From assembly GCA_021803025.1 (NCBI GenBank), contig JAJZQV010000023.1, forward strand, positions 1-35,794: a stretch of DNA of 35,794 nucleotides, in the 5' to 3' direction. The position numbers were made by a program, and so were the translations under genes. The notes under the pieces were generated by a model that did not search any database, was not told where the DNA came from, and saw only the letters and a program-made list of their open reading frames with translations. The DNA is from Actinomycetes bacterium (lineage in GTDB: Bacteria > Actinomycetota > Actinomycetes > Propionibacteriales > Propionibacteriaceae). Shown here in pieces: positions 1 to 7,550 of the stretch; position 1 is the first letter of the stretch, and each line of letters opens with the position of its first letter.

Positions 1-14
1 TGTGAGGCACCATC

Positions 15-1646
15 CTGACAATCCAGCCCGGCTCCATCACGAGCCCCACCAGCGCGCCCGAGAACTACGTCCACGAGCCCGTCGCCGAAGCCGACCCCCG
101 GGTCACGTTCGAAGAGCTCGGCGTCGTGCCCGACATCGTCTCCGCACTCGCCGAGATCGGCATCACCCATCCCTTCCCGATCCAGGTCCTGTCCATCCCC
201 ATCGCCATCCAGGGCACCGACATGATCGGCCAGGCCCGTACGGGCACGGGCAAGACCCTCGCGTTCGGCATCTCCCTTCTCCAGCGCATCGCCGTCCAGG
301 GCGAGCCGGAGTACGACGAGCTCGAGGCGCCAGGCAAGCCGCAGGCGCTCGTCATGTGCCCCACCCGTGAGCTCGCGCTCCAGGTGACCCGTGACATCGC
401 CATCGCGTCGACCAGGCGCAAGGCCCGAGTCATGACCGTGTACGGAGGTGTCGGCTACGAGCCGCAGCTCGACACTTTGGCCACCGGCGTCGACGTCGTC
501 GTCGGCACGCCGGGCCGCCTCAAGGACCTGGCCGACCGCCGCGCGCTGGACCTGTCCCACGTGAAGGTGCTCGTGCTGGACGAGGCCGACGAGATGCTGG
601 ACCTGGGCTTCCTGCCGGACGTCGAGCGGCTCATCTCGAAGACGCCGGCGAGCCGGCAGACCATGCTCTTCTCCGCGACGATGCCGTCCGCGATCGCCGC
701 GCTGGCCCGTACGCACCTGTCGCACCCGGTGAACATCCGCGCCGAGGCCCACGACGCCCAGGCGACCGTGCCGGACACGACCCAGTTCGTGTACCAGGCT
801 CACGACCTCGACAAGCCGGAGATCGTCGCCAAGCTCCTCCAGGCGCCCGGCGCCGACCGCGTCATGGTCTTCTGCAAGACCAAGCGCGGCGTCCAGCGGC
901 TCACCGACGACCTCATCGACCGCGGCTTCGACGCGACGTGCATCCACGGCGACCTCACCCAGGTGTCCCGCGAGAAGGCGCTCAAGCGGTTCCGCGACGG
1001 CAAGGCACAGGTCATCGTGGCGACTGACGTGGCAGCGCGCGGCATCGACGTCGCGAACGTGTCGCACGTCGTCAACTACGAGTGCCCCGACGACGAGAAG
1101 ACGTACGTGCACCGGATCGGCCGGACCGGGCGTGCGGGCAACACGGGCGTGGCCGTGACCCTCGTGGACTGGGCGGACGTGACGCGCTGGAAGGTGATCA
1201 ACCGGGTTCTCGACCTTCCCTTCACCGACATCACCGAGACGTACTCGACGACACCGCAGCTGCTCGCCGACCTCGGCATCCCGGAGGGGACGAGGGGCCG
1301 GATCGTCCCGACCAAGCCCCGCGCCGAGCGCGAGGACCGCGGCGAGCTCCTCGAGCGCGGCGGACGACGTGACGGTGGACGTGACGGTGGCCGGGGCCGG
1401 GGCGGCAGCCGAGGCTCTGAGCGCCGGCCGCGGGAGGAGTCCGCTCCGGCGGGCGACAGCAGGGCCCGGCGTCAGCGCGTGCGCCGACGCAACGGTGAGG
1501 TCCTCGCGGAAGGCGACGCGGTCACGACACCCGCGAGCGGCGCGGCGGGACCGTCCGAGGGTGAGCCCGCGAAGCGCAGGCGGCGCCGTCGTCGTAGCGG
1601 TGCGTCGTCCGAGGGCGCCAACGTCGAGGTCTCCACGGAAGGCTGA
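15..1646 (+). CDS. DEAD-box ATP-dependent RNA helicase (non-AUG start)
   Basis: This is a superfamily 2 DEAD-box helicase that uses ATP to unwind or remodel RNA in the cytoplasm, likely in ribosome assembly or RNA turnover. Visible motifs are the Q-motif region (F-EELG then HPFPIQ), Walker A ARTGTGKT, PTREL, DEAD followed by EMLDLGF, SAT, and HRIGRTGRAG. The C-terminal ~130 residues are a low-complexity tail rich in R, G and D, ending with a run of seven arginines after a lysine; such tails bind RNA. The reading frame is closed by TGA at 3-5. The first conventional start (GTG 126) would delete the conserved upstream aromatic of the Q motif, so a CTG at 15, preceded by GAGG at 4-7, is the better start; ATC at 12 is another option. 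The family is certain; the start is not. Confidence 0.88.
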   Translation: MTIQPGSITSPTSAPENYVHEPVAEADPRVTFEELGVVPDIVSALAEIGITHPFPIQVLSIPIAIQGTDMIGQARTGTGKTLAFGISLLQRIAVQGEPEYDELEAPGKPQALVMCPTRELALQVTRDIAIASTRRKARVMTVYGGVGYEPQLDTLATGVDVVVGTPGRLKDLADRRALDLSHVKVLVLDEADEMLDLGFLPDVERLISKTPASRQTMLFSATMPSAIAALARTHLSHPVNIRAEAHDAQATVPDTTQFVYQAHDLDKPEIVAKLLQAPGADRVMVFCKTKRGVQRLTDDLIDRGFDATCIHGDLTQVSREKALKRFRDGKAQVIVATDVAARGIDVANVSHVVNYECPDDEKTYVHRIGRTGRAGNTGVAVTLVDWADVTRWKVINRVLDLPFTDITETYSTTPQLLADLGIPEGTRGRIVPTKPRAEREDRGELLERGGRRDGGRDGGRGRGGSRGSERRPREESAPAGDSRARRQRVRRRNGEVLAEGDAVTTPASGAAGPSEGEPAKRRRRRRRSGASSEGANVEVSTEG

Positions 1647-1693
1647 CGCATAGCCCAGAGCGGCTGAGCGCGGGTCGTCACCCTCCTGCGTGG

Positions 1694-1708
1694 TGGCCCG
1701 CGGGGCCA
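1694..1708 (+). terminator. Hairpin after the DEAD-box helicase
   Basis: TGGCCC-GCG-GGGCCA is a perfect 6-bp stem with a 3-nt loop, 48 nt after the helicase stop. It has no T-run, so it is only a candidate terminator. Two further small hairpins follow before the next gene: GGAGG/CCTCC at 1722-1736 and CCCGG/CCGGG at 1747-1761. Confidence 0.4.
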
Positions 1709-1776
1709 GCCGTGCTCGTGCGGAGGCCGTACCTCCTGAGGCCGACCCCGGGATCACCGGGCCTGAGGCGCTCTCC

Positions 1777-1782
1777 TAAGGT
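1777..1782 (+). promoter_or_regulatory. Possible -10 box (TAAGGT) before the CtaA-like gene
   Basis: TAAGGT fits the actinobacterial TANNNT -10 and lies 8 nt before the GTG at 1791, as in leaderless genes. The same bases could act as a Shine-Dalgarno (AAGGTGAG), so promoter versus ribosome-binding role is undecided. Confidence 0.35.
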
Positions 1783-1790
1783 GAGCGTCT

Positions 1791-2708
1791 GTGAGCCTCC
1801 CAGTCCTCGATGCCCCGTCGACCTCCACCGTGCCGACCGCGACGCGCCGGGTGTTCGACCTCGCCGCCCTGCTGACACTCCTGGCCGTCGCGCTGGGGTC
1901 GGTCGTCTGCGCAACCGAGTCGGGCTTCGAGTGCGGGAACTGGCCCGGATGCACGGCCTCGGCACTCCTCCCCTCCGGCACCGTCACCTCATTCTTCTAC
2001 AAGAACCCGTGGATCGAGATGACCCACCGCACGTCCGCGATCCTCGCCGGCCCTCTGGCCTTGGTCGCCGGCGTCCTCGCGCTGCGCCTGCGGCACGTCC
2101 ACCCGCTCGTGAAGGTGCTGCCGTGGGTGACCGTCGCCGGGGCTTTCGTGGCCGGGTACTTCGGCCGGCTCACGGTGCTCGGGCAGCCGGTACCGGCGTG
2201 GGGCGGTGCGTTCGACCTCGGCTCGGCCCTCACCGCGATGGCCGCGATGGTCGTGGCGACGGTCGCGCTGGGCCGGACGTCGATGCGCTGGACCGCCTCG
2301 CGAGGCTCAGTCCTCGGCTGGGCGGGGCTCGCCCTCATGGTCGCGATGCACCTCGTCAGCCTGTTCGCCGCCGGCAAGGGCTCGTACACGCGGTGCCTGA
2401 GCTGGCCGGTCTGGGAGCTTGTCGCCGCCGACCGAGCGGCGGGCACAGCCGTCCAGGTCGTACGGGTCGTGCTCGCCGTGCTCGCCCTTGCGGCGGTCGC
2501 TGCCACAGTCGCCGTCACCTGGAGGCAGGAACCGCGTTGGGCGGCGACGGTCGCAGTCCTGCTGGGCCTCGTCCTGCTGTTCGGCCTTGTCATCAGCCTC
2601 ACGCACTCGGACCAGCTCGGCGTCCCCTTCTCGCTGGCCACGGTCGGGCTCGTGTGGACCCAGACGCAGGTCGCAGCCAGGACCACCTTCAGGCGTCACG
2701 CGGCCTGA
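1791..2708 (+). CDS. CtaA/COX15-like multipass membrane protein
   Basis: A 305-aa protein with about eight hydrophobic segments, the size and layout of heme A synthase (CtaA/COX15), which oxidises heme O to heme A for aa3-type cytochrome oxidase. Supporting features are the ExxHR-type motif (IEMTHRTS, near residue 80) after the first loop, and a Trp-Pro-x-Cys pair in each half (NWPGC and a later Cys before SWPVW), as expected of the internal two-fold repeat. Other positions that should carry heme-ligand histidines look replaced: the fourth segment reads AFDLGSAL where CtaA usually has a His. It may be a divergent assembly factor and not an active synthase. GTG start with AAGG nine bases upstream. 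No oxidase genes are nearby. Family moderately sure, activity unsure. Confidence 0.65.
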   Translation: MSLPVLDAPSTSTVPTATRRVFDLAALLTLLAVALGSVVCATESGFECGNWPGCTASALLPSGTVTSFFYKNPWIEMTHRTSAILAGPLALVAGVLALRLRHVHPLVKVLPWVTVAGAFVAGYFGRLTVLGQPVPAWGGAFDLGSALTAMAAMVVATVALGRTSMRWTASRGSVLGWAGLALMVAMHLVSLFAAGKGSYTRCLSWPVWELVAADRAAGTAVQVVRVVLAVLALAAVAATVAVTWRQEPRWAATVAVLLGLVLLFGLVISLTHSDQLGVPFSLATVGLVWTQTQVAARTTFRRHAA

Positions 2709-2790
2709 AGGACGGCAGTCGGCAGCCCGCGCTCCCGGGACGATTCGCGGCCTCGCTGCGGGCCCGGAGGAGCGATACGGACGCAGGATC

Positions 2791-2864
2791 CGCTTTTTCG
2801 TACCGCAGACAGGAAGAACTCCCCCCTATCGGGGGGCAGCACCCACCTACGGTACGAAAACGCG
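2791..2864. repeat. Nested inverted repeat with a C6/G6 hairpin in the centre
   Basis: The outer arms CGCTTTTTCGTACCG (2791-2805) and CGGTACGAAAACGCG (2850-2864) pair over 14 of 15 positions. Inside lies a second hairpin, CCCCCC-TATC-GGGGGG (2821-2836). The AT-rich inner part of the outer arms stands out against the surrounding GC-rich DNA. It could be a protein-binding site, a mobile-element end pair or a terminator; the sequence alone does not decide. Confidence 0.6.
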
Positions 2865-3114
2865 GCGTCGACCGCCATGTCGCTGAGCGGTACGTCCAAC
2901 CTCGGCTCCGGTGGCCGCGCACATGCTCGGTCTCGCGATCGGGTCCCAGGGTGTGGAGGCCAGGGATCGGCTCATCGAAGGCCTCGTACGGACCCTGCCA
3001 CTGGCATCGGCGTAGGACAGAAGCCCGGCGAAGCTGTCAACGCCGGCCGGAAAACTGACCTTGTTCCGGGTGGGTGGGCGCACTGTCGGGATTCACGGCA
3101 GCGACAGAGGCACA

Positions 3115-3147
3115 CCGGCTAGGTCCGGCTAGGTCCGGCTAGGTCGG
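3115..3147. repeat. Three tandem copies of a 10-bp unit
   Basis: The unit CCGGCTAGGT is repeated three times head to tail, with a partial fourth. It contains the in-frame-independent tetramer CTAG, which is usually rare in bacterial genomes. No coding role is apparent. Confidence 0.75.
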
Positions 3148-3362
3148 GCCGCCCCCAGCCGGACACAGCCACAGCAGCCAGCCAGCCACGGACACAGGCG
3201 AGGGGCAGAGCGCTCTCCCCGATGCCGAACGTCGGGCTATAGTGCTGCGCGGGGCTGGAGGCGCACCGACGATCAGGAACGTTGCCTGTGTCAACGCCGA
3301 CGGCCTGGACGGCTCCCGTCCAACCAAATCTGACTGCGTCTCAGGGGAGCTCGGCTCGCCTC

Positions 3363-4568
3363 TCAGGGGATGGCGGAGACGAGGAAAGGACGTTCCAGTA
3401 GCGCCTGCAAGTCAGCAATATCGAAGCCATCTGCCATAGCCTCATAGAGGTCTCTGACCGATTCGGCTTCCCTTTCGTCACGCGCCAGCCCTTGCTCGGC
3501 GAGGAGAGCACCAATCTCGGTGGGGGTGACTCCCTCCTCGTCTGCGAGTTGTCGAAGCCCTGCGGCCAGCGCCAGCCGGATGTGACGCGGTTCAATGCCA
3601 TGGCTACAGCAAAGGTGATGTGCGCCAAGGACCCGATCCCCCTTCGCCAGTTTGCGTCGGGGATCGCGCCCCACTCGCTCAATGGTGTCCGCCAGTGCGC
3701 GGTTGGCGAAGCGATGGAGCAGGTCGTCGATGTGATCCAACAGGGGACCCAGCGGTTGACCATACTCAGCGGCCAGAGCGCTGGCACTCTCGACCATGGC
3801 GTTGCGTACGAGGGCACGAAGCTCCGGTCGCTGAATGGCCTGCCAGACGTAGGTGTCACCACTCAGGCGCCCAAGGAAGGCGGACATCGCGTGCCCCATG
3901 TTATGGAGAAAGAGCTTCCTGTCCGAGTAGTAGTCGAAGGGGACCCCGGGGTCTGCCACCACAGCCGGGATGACGGGAAAGTCACCTCGGATGGCAGCCA
4001 CGTCGATGGGCAGGAAGCGGTATGGCTCAACCTCGATCGCCGCCTCACCCAGCTGAGCGATCTCCTCGCGCGGCGCCGGAATCATGCGTCCGATCGATGT
4101 CGACACCAGACCGACCTGGGATTCGAGAACGGCATCAGTCAGTGCCGGGGCTTTGGCTTGCAGCCACTCGTGCACCCTCGTCTTCGCGTCGTGTAGATTC
4201 TCGGCGATCAACAGGTTCAGGGGTGGTCGCCCCGCCTCGATGCGCCCGCACAGCGCAGGCGCGATGGCTTCACACGCTGCTGGCAGCATGCGCGCACCCA
4301 CACATGTCGCGGCGACCGCAGCATCGCGGAGCGCGTCCTGAACCGCTACAGCGTCGTCGGCTCGCACAGCACGAACTGGTCCGACCGTGACCTGGGTGCG
4401 GGACTCGTTGTCGACCGTAATGTGCACATAGGCCCTATCCCGGTCCAGGGCGGTGATCAGACGCTCGGAGACGTCGATGAACACCACTTCCATCCCTGCT
4501 TCGGAGAACACCTGTCCCAGGAGTCCCCGACCGACGTTGCCCGCACCGAAGATCACAGCCGTTGCCAT
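3363..4568 (-). CDS. mtlD: Mannitol-1-phosphate 5-dehydrogenase-type enzyme
   Basis: A 401-aa protein of the polyol-specific long-chain dehydrogenase family. The family member MtlD interconverts mannitol 1-phosphate and fructose 6-phosphate with NAD(H). The N-terminus carries the Rossmann dinucleotide loop GAGNVGRG within the first 15 residues; near the middle, KLFLHNMGHAMSAFLG matches the MtlD signature with its conserved Asn and His. Length is slightly above the usual ~380. The start at ATG 4568 is chosen because AGGAGG lies 8 nt upstream; GTG 4571 is also possible. It begins 16 nt after the PfkB kinase gene and ends the cluster. Third positions are more A/T-rich than in the rest of the window, suggesting transfer. 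The exact substrate (another hexitol or hexonate phosphate) is not certain. Confidence 0.8.
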   Translation of the reverse strand: MATAVIFGAGNVGRGLLGQVFSEAGMEVVFIDVSERLITALDRDRAYVHITVDNESRTQVTVGPVRAVRADDAVAVQDALRDAAVAATCVGARMLPAACEAIAPALCGRIEAGRPPLNLLIAENLHDAKTRVHEWLQAKAPALTDAVLESQVGLVSTSIGRMIPAPREEIAQLGEAAIEVEPYRFLPIDVAAIRGDFPVIPAVVADPGVPFDYYSDRKLFLHNMGHAMSAFLGRLSGDTYVWQAIQRPELRALVRNAMVESASALAAEYGQPLGPLLDHIDDLLHRFANRALADTIERVGRDPRRKLAKGDRVLGAHHLCCSHGIEPRHIRLALAAGLRQLADEEGVTPTEIGALLAEQGLARDEREAESVRDLYEAMADGFDIADLQALLERPFLVSAIP

Positions 4569-4584
4569 CACGGCCGCCTCCTAT

Positions 4585-5601
4585 CTAGTTCTCGCCCCAC
4601 AGCCGACTGCGTCGCGACGCCCGATAGAACGCCAGCACTTCGTCGTGAGTCCTGATCCCATCAGTGGGGTTCCCCGCCAGCAGCGAGCATGCGGCAGTCC
4701 CCACGCCGGTCTCCAGGGCTTCTGCGAGGTCCTTCGAGGACCAAGCAGCGTGGAGTACTCCGGAGGCGAAGGCGTCGCCTGCACCCGTCGTGGTGACGAT
4801 CTGCTCGGGCTCCAGGTCGACCGAGGGCCGCACAACCCATTCACCATCGCTGCTCAGCCCTACAGCCCCGCCGGGCCAATGGATGACCACCCATGTCGAT
4901 ACACCCAACTCAAAGAGGGCCGAAGCTGCCCGGCGCAGGCCCGTCTCACTCACTCTGCCGTCCTCCACTACCGCAACCCCAGTAGTTCGAGAAGCTTCGA
5001 GCTCATTCACCACGCAGTAGTCGGTATAGCGCAAGGCGAGGGGGACGATTCGGGAGAAGCGATCCGACTGCTCACTGACGACGTCAAGGCAGGTGCGAAT
5101 GCGACGCCTCTTCGCGGACGCCAACAACCGTGCCAATCGAGTCCCGTACTGTGGGTCGGGCCCGTCGAGACTATCCAACAGCAGGACGTACCCGACATGG
5201 AGGAAGTCCGCATCCAGCAGTTCGAAGTCGAAATGCTTCAGGTCGAGAACGGCGTTTGCCCCGCGGAACTGGAAGAAGGTTCGGGTCTTCGTCGAGGAGT
5301 CCTCTACCACATCAGTGAAAGACGTCTGGCCAGCCCTATGGAGCTGCCTGGCATCGATTCCCGGCTGAGCCTGCAACTGGTCCGCCAAATAGTCGCCAGC
5401 CGGGTCAGCTCCCACCACCCCCACAACGGGGATTCTTAACCGCGGGTCCAACCGCGCTAACCCGATGGCACAGTTGCACAGCAACCCACCCGGCACTTGG
5501 GTCACCGAACGCACACTCGTCAGCGCTGATGGCGCGGGATAGGAATCCACCACCATGTAGCGGTCAAGAATTGCGTTCCCGGCAACCGCGATCCCGCTCA
5601 C
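4585..5601 (-). CDS. PfkB-family sugar kinase
   Basis: A 338-aa ribokinase/PfkB-family kinase, expected to phosphorylate a sugar hydroxyl using ATP. The N-terminal GG-x4-N signature (VPGGLLCNCAIG, near residue 40) and the C-terminal catalytic anion-hole motif TTGAGDAFASGV, with its base Asp, are both intact. It lies between an AGE-family isomerase and an MtlD-type dehydrogenase on the same strand. A fructokinase role, making fructose 6-phosphate for the dehydrogenase, fits the context but is inference. The start is GTG at 5601, with a weak GGAG about 11 nt upstream. Like its neighbours it is less GC-rich than the surrounding genes. Family certain, substrate unknown. Confidence 0.85.
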   Translation of the reverse strand: MSGIAVAGNAILDRYMVVDSYPAPSALTSVRSVTQVPGGLLCNCAIGLARLDPRLRIPVVGVVGADPAGDYLADQLQAQPGIDARQLHRAGQTSFTDVVEDSSTKTRTFFQFRGANAVLDLKHFDFELLDADFLHVGYVLLLDSLDGPDPQYGTRLARLLASAKRRRIRTCLDVVSEQSDRFSRIVPLALRYTDYCVVNELEASRTTGVAVVEDGRVSETGLRRAASALFELGVSTWVVIHWPGGAVGLSSDGEWVVRPSVDLEPEQIVTTTGAGDAFASGVLHAAWSSKDLAEALETGVGTAACSLLAGNPTDGIRTHDEVLAFYRASRRSRLWGEN

Positions 5602-5669
5602 TCAAGCACCCGCTCCGACGACGAGGGCGCAGGCGGCGGCGCCAGTCAGGCTACTCACACCTGAGGACG

Positions 5670-6917
5670 TCACGTTACCGAGCCTGCCCAAGTGGCCAGG
5701 CCCAGATGGGCCGGCACCAGCGCATACAACGTGGCTTGGTAGGCGTGGTAAAGGTCGGGCTTGCCCTCCCAGGTGTAGGTGACGGGGGTGCCCGTGGCGT
5801 CGAGCTCGGAGAACCATCCCCCCTTCCGGTGATCGATAAAGTACTGGTCGACGTACTCCCAAAGCTTTCGGTACCAGTCCTGGTACTTCTGATCACCGGT
5901 TCGAAGCCAGAGCAGTCGTGCCGCCCCGATCGCCTCCGCAGGCTCCCAGAAGTACCGCTCCTCCACCACTGGCCGACCGTCCCAGTCCACGGTGTACACG
6001 AAGCCCCCGCTACCGAGCCAGCCTTCGGCGACGGCGGCGGAGAACAACGCCTCCGCGGCGCGCGGAAGCCAGGCGTCCTCCACACCCTGCGCCGAAATCT
6101 GCAGACATAACTTCGACCACTCCAGCCAGTGCCCGATCTGCGAACCGTACGGTCTGAACGGATGTCGTGGATCGTCGATGTTGTAGTCGCGGATCGGGCA
6201 CCACGACTCGTCGAAGTGTTCTGGCAACCGCCATGACCCCGGCACGTCCACCTCTGCGGCGCCGCCGGCGATGTGGTGGGCGATGCGAGTGGCCCGAGCC
6301 AGGTACTGAGGGTCCCTTGTCACCTGATGCGCGGCGAGATATGCCTCAGTCAGGTGCATGTTTGCGTTCTGACCGCGGTAGGGATCCAGCCTGGAGAACG
6401 TGCGATCATACGCCTCGGCACACCGGCCCCATTCCTCGAGCCAAAAGTGACGATCAATCACAGCCAGAGCTTCGTCCATCACCTCCCTGCCCCGACTGAA
6501 GCCCGCCGCCGTCGCCGAGCAACCAGCCAACACCATCTGCGCGATGCCGTAGAGCTCCTTGCGGTCGCTCGCCTCCTTCCCCCCGACAACCGGATACCAA
6601 GCGCCATACCGCTTATCATTACCGGGCCCGTCGGTATAGAAGGACAATCCGTGCTCAACCACACGGGCTGCCCCCGGACGACCAAGCATCGCCGCCAGAG
6701 AGAACACGTGGATCATCCGCGCTCCGAGCCACAACTGGGCGCCTTTGTCGAGAATGGGCGCACCGACGTCGTCAAGCCAGGCGTAGCCGCCGCTCGGTAG
6801 GCACACTCGTGGCTGGTAGAAGTCCAATAGCGACTCACGATGCTTACCCAACCAGGTCCGGTGCGTCACATCGTCGAAATGATCGTTGGTCTCGTCGAAC
6901 AGGTGGCCGGCAGACAT
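5670..6917 (-). CDS. AGE-family epimerase/isomerase (N-acylglucosamine 2-epimerase superfamily)
   Basis: A 415-aa (alpha/alpha)6-barrel enzyme of the AGE family, which includes N-acylglucosamine 2-epimerase, cellobiose 2-epimerase and mannose isomerases of the YihS type. Evidence is full length, barrel-type helical repeats, and the His-bearing segments GSQIGHWLEW and KPDLYHAYQATL near the positions of the catalytic histidines, plus the GGWFSELDATG segment common in mannose isomerases. With the kinase and dehydrogenase downstream, the simplest model is mannose to fructose to fructose 6-phosphate to mannitol 1-phosphate, but this is inference. The start at ATG 6917 is supported by AGGAG 7 nt upstream; further upstream starts lack this. 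First gene of the cluster; no transporter is adjacent. Confidence 0.82.
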   Translation of the reverse strand: MSAGHLFDETNDHFDDVTHRTWLGKHRESLLDFYQPRVCLPSGGYAWLDDVGAPILDKGAQLWLGARMIHVFSLAAMLGRPGAARVVEHGLSFYTDGPGNDKRYGAWYPVVGGKEASDRKELYGIAQMVLAGCSATAAGFSRGREVMDEALAVIDRHFWLEEWGRCAEAYDRTFSRLDPYRGQNANMHLTEAYLAAHQVTRDPQYLARATRIAHHIAGGAAEVDVPGSWRLPEHFDESWCPIRDYNIDDPRHPFRPYGSQIGHWLEWSKLCLQISAQGVEDAWLPRAAEALFSAAVAEGWLGSGGFVYTVDWDGRPVVEERYFWEPAEAIGAARLLWLRTGDQKYQDWYRKLWEYVDQYFIDHRKGGWFSELDATGTPVTYTWEGKPDLYHAYQATLYALVPAHLGLATWAGSVT

Positions 6918-7082
6918 ACCTAGTCTCCTCTCAAGAAGCACATGTTAACCAGCCAGACGCGAGGCCGACACCCTGTGCTACTGCGATGGACCACACACCG
7001 GGAGAGGGGTCCGCCCAAGCCCTCAACGGAGCCTCGAGTATCTGCGGCACTTCGCGACGCACGCCTCGGCCCACAGGATGGG

Positions 7083-7280
7083 TCAGGCAGCGGCAGTATG
7101 GCGGATGAGCTTCAGGATCCGAGACGGGACCGCGACGGGGATACCGTCAACGCCCGTCTCTGAGACGAGCCGGTACACCATTTCCCGGCAGGTTCTCCTG
7201 ATCGAGCAGCCGATCACGGCGCGAACGTCACGGTCGTGCAGCAGATGCCCGGAAGCTAGTCGGCCACCTTGACGCTCCAC
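7083..7280 (-). pseudogene. Unrecognised 65-codon frame, possible remnant next to tRNA-Glu
   Basis: A GTG-started 65-aa frame ending in a basic segment. The run of features (LLHDRDVRAVIGCS, then MVYRLVSETG, then GIPVAVPSRILKLIR) vaguely resembles the helix-turn-helix order of excisionase/MerR-like small DNA-binding proteins, which would fit a decayed integrated element beside a tRNA. The resemblance is weak, there is no good ribosome-binding site, and the start overlaps the edge of a hairpin. It may not be a gene at all. Confidence 0.2.
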
Positions 7281-7281
7281 A

Positions 7282-7302
7282 ATCCCTTGCTGGGCAAGGG
7301 AT
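7282..7302 (-). terminator. Hairpin downstream of tRNA-Glu
   Basis: ATCCCTTGC and GCAAGGGAT form a perfect 9-bp stem around a 3-nt loop, starting 10 nt past the 3' end of tRNA-Glu. Only TT follows the stem on the minus strand, so it is a terminator candidate without a strong T-run. Confidence 0.55.
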
Positions 7303-7311
7303 CTTCGAGAG

Positions 7312-7384
7312 TAGCCCCGACGGGATTCGAACCCGCGCTACCGCCTTGAGAGGGCGGCGTGCTAGGCCGCTACACAACGGGGCC
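7312..7384 (-). tRNA. tRNA-Glu (anticodon CTC)
   Basis: A 73-nt cloverleaf on the minus strand. The acceptor stem is GGCCCCG/CGGGGCT with a G-U first pair and discriminator A. The anticodon stem CCGCC/GGCGG encloses loop CTCTCAA, giving anticodon CTC (codon GAG). The T arm contains GGGTTCGAATCCC. CCA is not encoded. Its 3' side faces the less GC-rich sugar cluster, a typical integration position. Confidence 0.95.
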
Positions 7385-7451
7385 CTAGCTGTGTCACCGT
7401 GTCCGGCGACTGCGTCACGCTACCAAACCGTGAGGTTCCCAGCGAATCGCG

Positions 7452-7523
7452 CTGGGGTACTAGGACTCGAACCTAGACTAGATGAACCAGAATCACCTGG
7501 GCTGCCAATTACCCCATACCCCA
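7452..7523 (-). tRNA. tRNA-Gln (anticodon CTG)
   Basis: A 72-nt cloverleaf on the minus strand. The acceptor stem is TGGGGTA/TACCCCA with discriminator G. The D arm contains the usual TAATTGGCAG. The anticodon region AGGTGATTCTGGTTCATCT gives anticodon CTG (codon CAG) with one G-U pair in the stem. The T arm has GGTTCGAGTCC. It lies 67 bp upstream of tRNA-Glu and 27 bp after the CPBP gene, so all three may share a transcript. A small hairpin CGGCGC-TTCC-GCGCCG (7525-7540) touches its 5' end. Confidence 0.95.
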
Positions 7524-7550
7524 CCGGCGCTTCCGCGCCGAGGCAGAACT

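Larger units (their letters stand above)
2709..3362. other. 654-bp gene-free stretch between convergent genes
   Basis: No convincing gene is seen. It holds a nested inverted repeat (2791-2864), a 10-bp tandem repeat (3115-3147), and a 7-bp hairpin TGGACGG-CTC-CCGTCCA (3306-3322). A short stretch at about 2914-3015 reads as an alanine/leucine-rich C-terminal-like peptide with G/C third positions, ending at TAG 3013; it has no start and may be a gene remnant. This is also where the less GC-rich sugar cluster begins, so it could contain an island boundary. Confidence 0.6.
6918..7311. other. Gene-poor stretch between the sugar cluster and tRNA-Glu
   Basis: It should hold the promoter of the AGE-kinase-dehydrogenase cluster; TAACAT (minus strand, 6942-6947) is a possible -10. 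It also holds a short unrecognised minus-strand frame (7083-7280) and the hairpin at 7282-7302. Nothing else recognisable. Confidence 0.5.

Noticed and set aside
1712-3058. 448-codon + strand frame overlapping the CtaA-like gene and the gene-free stretch
   Set aside because: Frame-shifted shadow of the membrane protein; Arg/Pro/Gly-rich and no hydrophobic segments or motifs.
3290-3362. Degraded tRNA or tmRNA fragment marking an island end
   Set aside because: The 7-bp stem TGGACGG-CTC-CCGTCCA resembles a tRNA arm, but no second arm, T loop or CCA-side stem could be built, and no copy of the tRNA-Glu 3' end was found.
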